Source: Pseudolysinimonas_A sp041984585
GTDB taxonomy: Bacteria; Actinomycetota; Actinomycetes; Actinomycetales; Microbacteriaceae
Direction of reading: 5' to 3'
Length of the DNA stretch: 21,264 nucleotides
NCBI GenBank assembly: GCA_041984585.1
Contig: JBHIXX010000042.1
Coordinates: forward strand, 1 to 21,264
Position 1 is the first letter of the stretch. The number at the start of each line of letters is the position of its first letter. Of the stretch, positions 20,055-21,264 are shown one piece after another. The notes under the pieces are model-generated. The model was not told the DNA's origin. It made no database searches and was given only the letters and a program-made list of their open reading frames with translations. A program made the translations under genes and the position numbers.

Positions 20055-21264
20055 ATGTCCGAGTCCGAACCGACTCCCGACGCCACCGCGCCGGTCGAGT
20101 CCCCGTCCACCCCCGTCGTCGTGGCCGACCGGCCCGTCGGCCCCGACCAGGACGCCGCCGCGCCGACCGCACCGGCCGATGCTCCGCCGCCCCCCACCGC
20201 TCCGCCGGTCGACACGGTTCCGCCGGTCGTCGACCCCGCGCCGCCGACGACGGGGCTCACCCCGCCGCCGACGACCCCCGTCGACGACGCCGCGACCAGC
20301 ACCCCGGAACCCAAGAAGCGATCCGCCGTCGGACCGCTCGTCGCGGCCCTCGCCGTCGGCGCGCTCGTCGGCGGCGTCTCCGGCGCGGGCGTCGCCGCGT
20401 GGTCGATCTCGTCCACCGCCACCACGACCGCCGGGGCCGCGGCATCCCCGCAGACCATCACCGTCAACAGCCCGGATGACGTCAACGTCGTCAACGCGGT
20501 CGCCGTCAAGGTCGCCCCGTCGGTCGTCACGATCGACGTCGCCTCCAGCTCCGCCGCGGGCAGCGGCTCGGGCGTGGTGCTCACCTCCGACGGCTACGTG
20601 CTCACCAACACGCACGTGGTGACCCTCGGCGGCGCGACCGCCGGCGGATCCATCGAGGTGACCACCTCCGACGGGAGCATCTACTCCGCCGAGATCGTCG
20701 GCCTCGACCCGGTGGTCGACCTCGCCGTCATCAAGCTGCAGGGCGCGAGCGGGCTCACCCCGATCGAGTGGGGCGATTCCGACGCGCTCGACGTGGGCGA
20801 CCTCGCCGTCGTCGTCGGCGCGCCGCTGGGCCTGTCGAACAGCGTCACCGACGGCATCGTGAGCGCACTCAACCGCAGCATCAGCATCCAGTCGTCCGCG
20901 GTGCCCGACGACGGTACCGACAGCGGCGAGTCGGACAGCCCGTTCCAGTTCGACCTGCCCGACGGCACGACGGCTGCGACCGGCACGATCTCGGTTCCCG
21001 TCATCCAGACGGATGCGTCGATCAACCCTGGCAACTCCGGCGGCGCCCTCGTCGACGAGAACGGCAGCCTGGTCGGCATCGTCGTCGCGATCGCGACCAC
21101 CGGGTCGACCACGACCAGCGACCAGTCCGGCTCGATCGGTCTCGGCTTCGCCATCCCGTCGTCGCTCGCGCAGCGGGTGGCGCAGGAGCTGATCGAGACC
21201 GGCAGCGCCAGCCACGGGCTGCTCGGCGCGACCGTGCGCGACGCGACCAGCGACGACGGCGACA
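20055..21264 (+). CDS. HtrA/DegP-type membrane-anchored serine protease, 3' end missing
   Basis: The frame is open from an ATG at 20055 (AGGAG 6 bases upstream) to the window edge, giving 403 codons. The layout is typical of actinobacterial HtrA/PepD-like proteases. A cytoplasmic Pro/Thr/Asp-rich region spans residues 1-86. A basic KKR stop precedes one TM helix (about 91-118), which is followed by an extracellular trypsin-like S1C domain from about residue 135. The triad is complete: His187 in LTNTHVV, Asp222 in VVDLAVIKL and Ser328 in INPGNSGGAL. The loop between the His/Asp part and the Ser part carries a long acidic insertion rich in Asp/Ser/Glu (about residues 290-310). The PDZ domain begins near residue 383 (LLGATV) and continues past the window. 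The role is presumed quality control of envelope proteins. A Pro-rich cytoplasmic N-terminus this long suggests an interaction with another protein or the cell-division machinery, but this is not shown. Confidence 0.9.
   Translation, partial: MSESEPTPDATAPVESPSTPVVVADRPVGPDQDAAAPTAPADAPPPPTAPPVDTVPPVVDPAPPTTGLTPPPTTPVDDAATSTPEPKKRSAVGPLVAALAVGALVGGVSGAGVAAWSISSTATTTAGAAASPQTITVNSPDDVNVVNAVAVKVAPSVVTIDVASSSAAGSGSGVVLTSDGYVLTNTHVVTLGGATAGGSIEVTTSDGSIYSAEIVGLDPVVDLAVIKLQGASGLTPIEWGDSDALDVGDLAVVVGAPLGLSNSVTDGIVSALNRSISIQSSAVPDDGTDSGESDSPFQFDLPDGTTAATGTISVPVIQTDASINPGNSGGALVDENGSLVGIVVAIATTGSTTTSDQSGSIGLGFAIPSSLAQRVAQELIETGSASHGLLGATVRDATSDDGD

Noticed and set aside
1..21264. CRISPR array, rRNA or phage structural genes
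   Set aside because: No regularly spaced repeats, rRNA segments or phage capsid/tail-like proteins were seen on either strand.

Overview
The window comes from a high-GC Gram-positive actinobacterium. A Microbacteriaceae-like organism is the best guess, because the core genes are very GC-rich, GTG and TTG starts are frequent, lipoprotein signals are abundant, and several promoters have TANNNT-type -10 boxes placed for leaderless or near-leaderless transcripts. No rRNA, tRNA or CRISPR array was found.

Region 1 (1 to about 6,080) looks like accessory DNA. Single 60-base lines counted by hand give about 58-60% G+C here, against about 70-80% in much of the rest. It opens with the right end of an IS3-like insertion sequence, which abuts a DUF5753 (Scr1-type) regulator that has lost its N-terminal helix-turn-helix. 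Next is a tight two-gene module (853-2580): a winged-helix-like protein with an acidic linker, and a protein with winged-helix-like features and a C-terminal phospholipase-D-like HxR/D motif. I cannot assign a described system to this pair, and it is the best candidate for something new. After it lies a divergent efflux locus: an NAD(P)-binding NmrA/SDR protein on the minus strand, and a DHA2-type 14-TM MFS exporter with a TetR regulator on the plus strand. An orphan HTH fragment and a long imperfect 51-base hairpin (6031-6081) mark the change in composition.

Region 2 (6,097-10,122) holds a small cysteine-containing lipoprotein, a large protein of unknown function (glycine-rich hydrophobic segment, one TM helix, extracellular NTF2-like C-terminus), and a secreted class-C-beta-lactamase-fold serine hydrolase anchored by three C-terminal TM helices.

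Region 3 (10,123-16,151) is a carbohydrate ABC-transporter operon of the rhamnose type: ATPase, two permeases that overlap by a few bases, and a substrate-binding lipoprotein resembling RhaS. A LacI-family regulator follows. The promoter (TTGACG-N17-TATCGT) is overlaid and followed by two palindromes of the kind LacI-family repressors bind, which gives a self-contained model of substrate-induced uptake. No rhamnose catabolic genes lie in the window.

Region 4 (16,249-21,264) has a nitrilase-superfamily amidohydrolase, a convergent TetR/HdeD-like membrane protein operon, a pair of overlapping secreted-protein genes (a lipoprotein and a PKD-domain protein) with a local drop in G+C, and a membrane-anchored HtrA/DegP-type serine protease that runs off the right edge with its catalytic triad intact.
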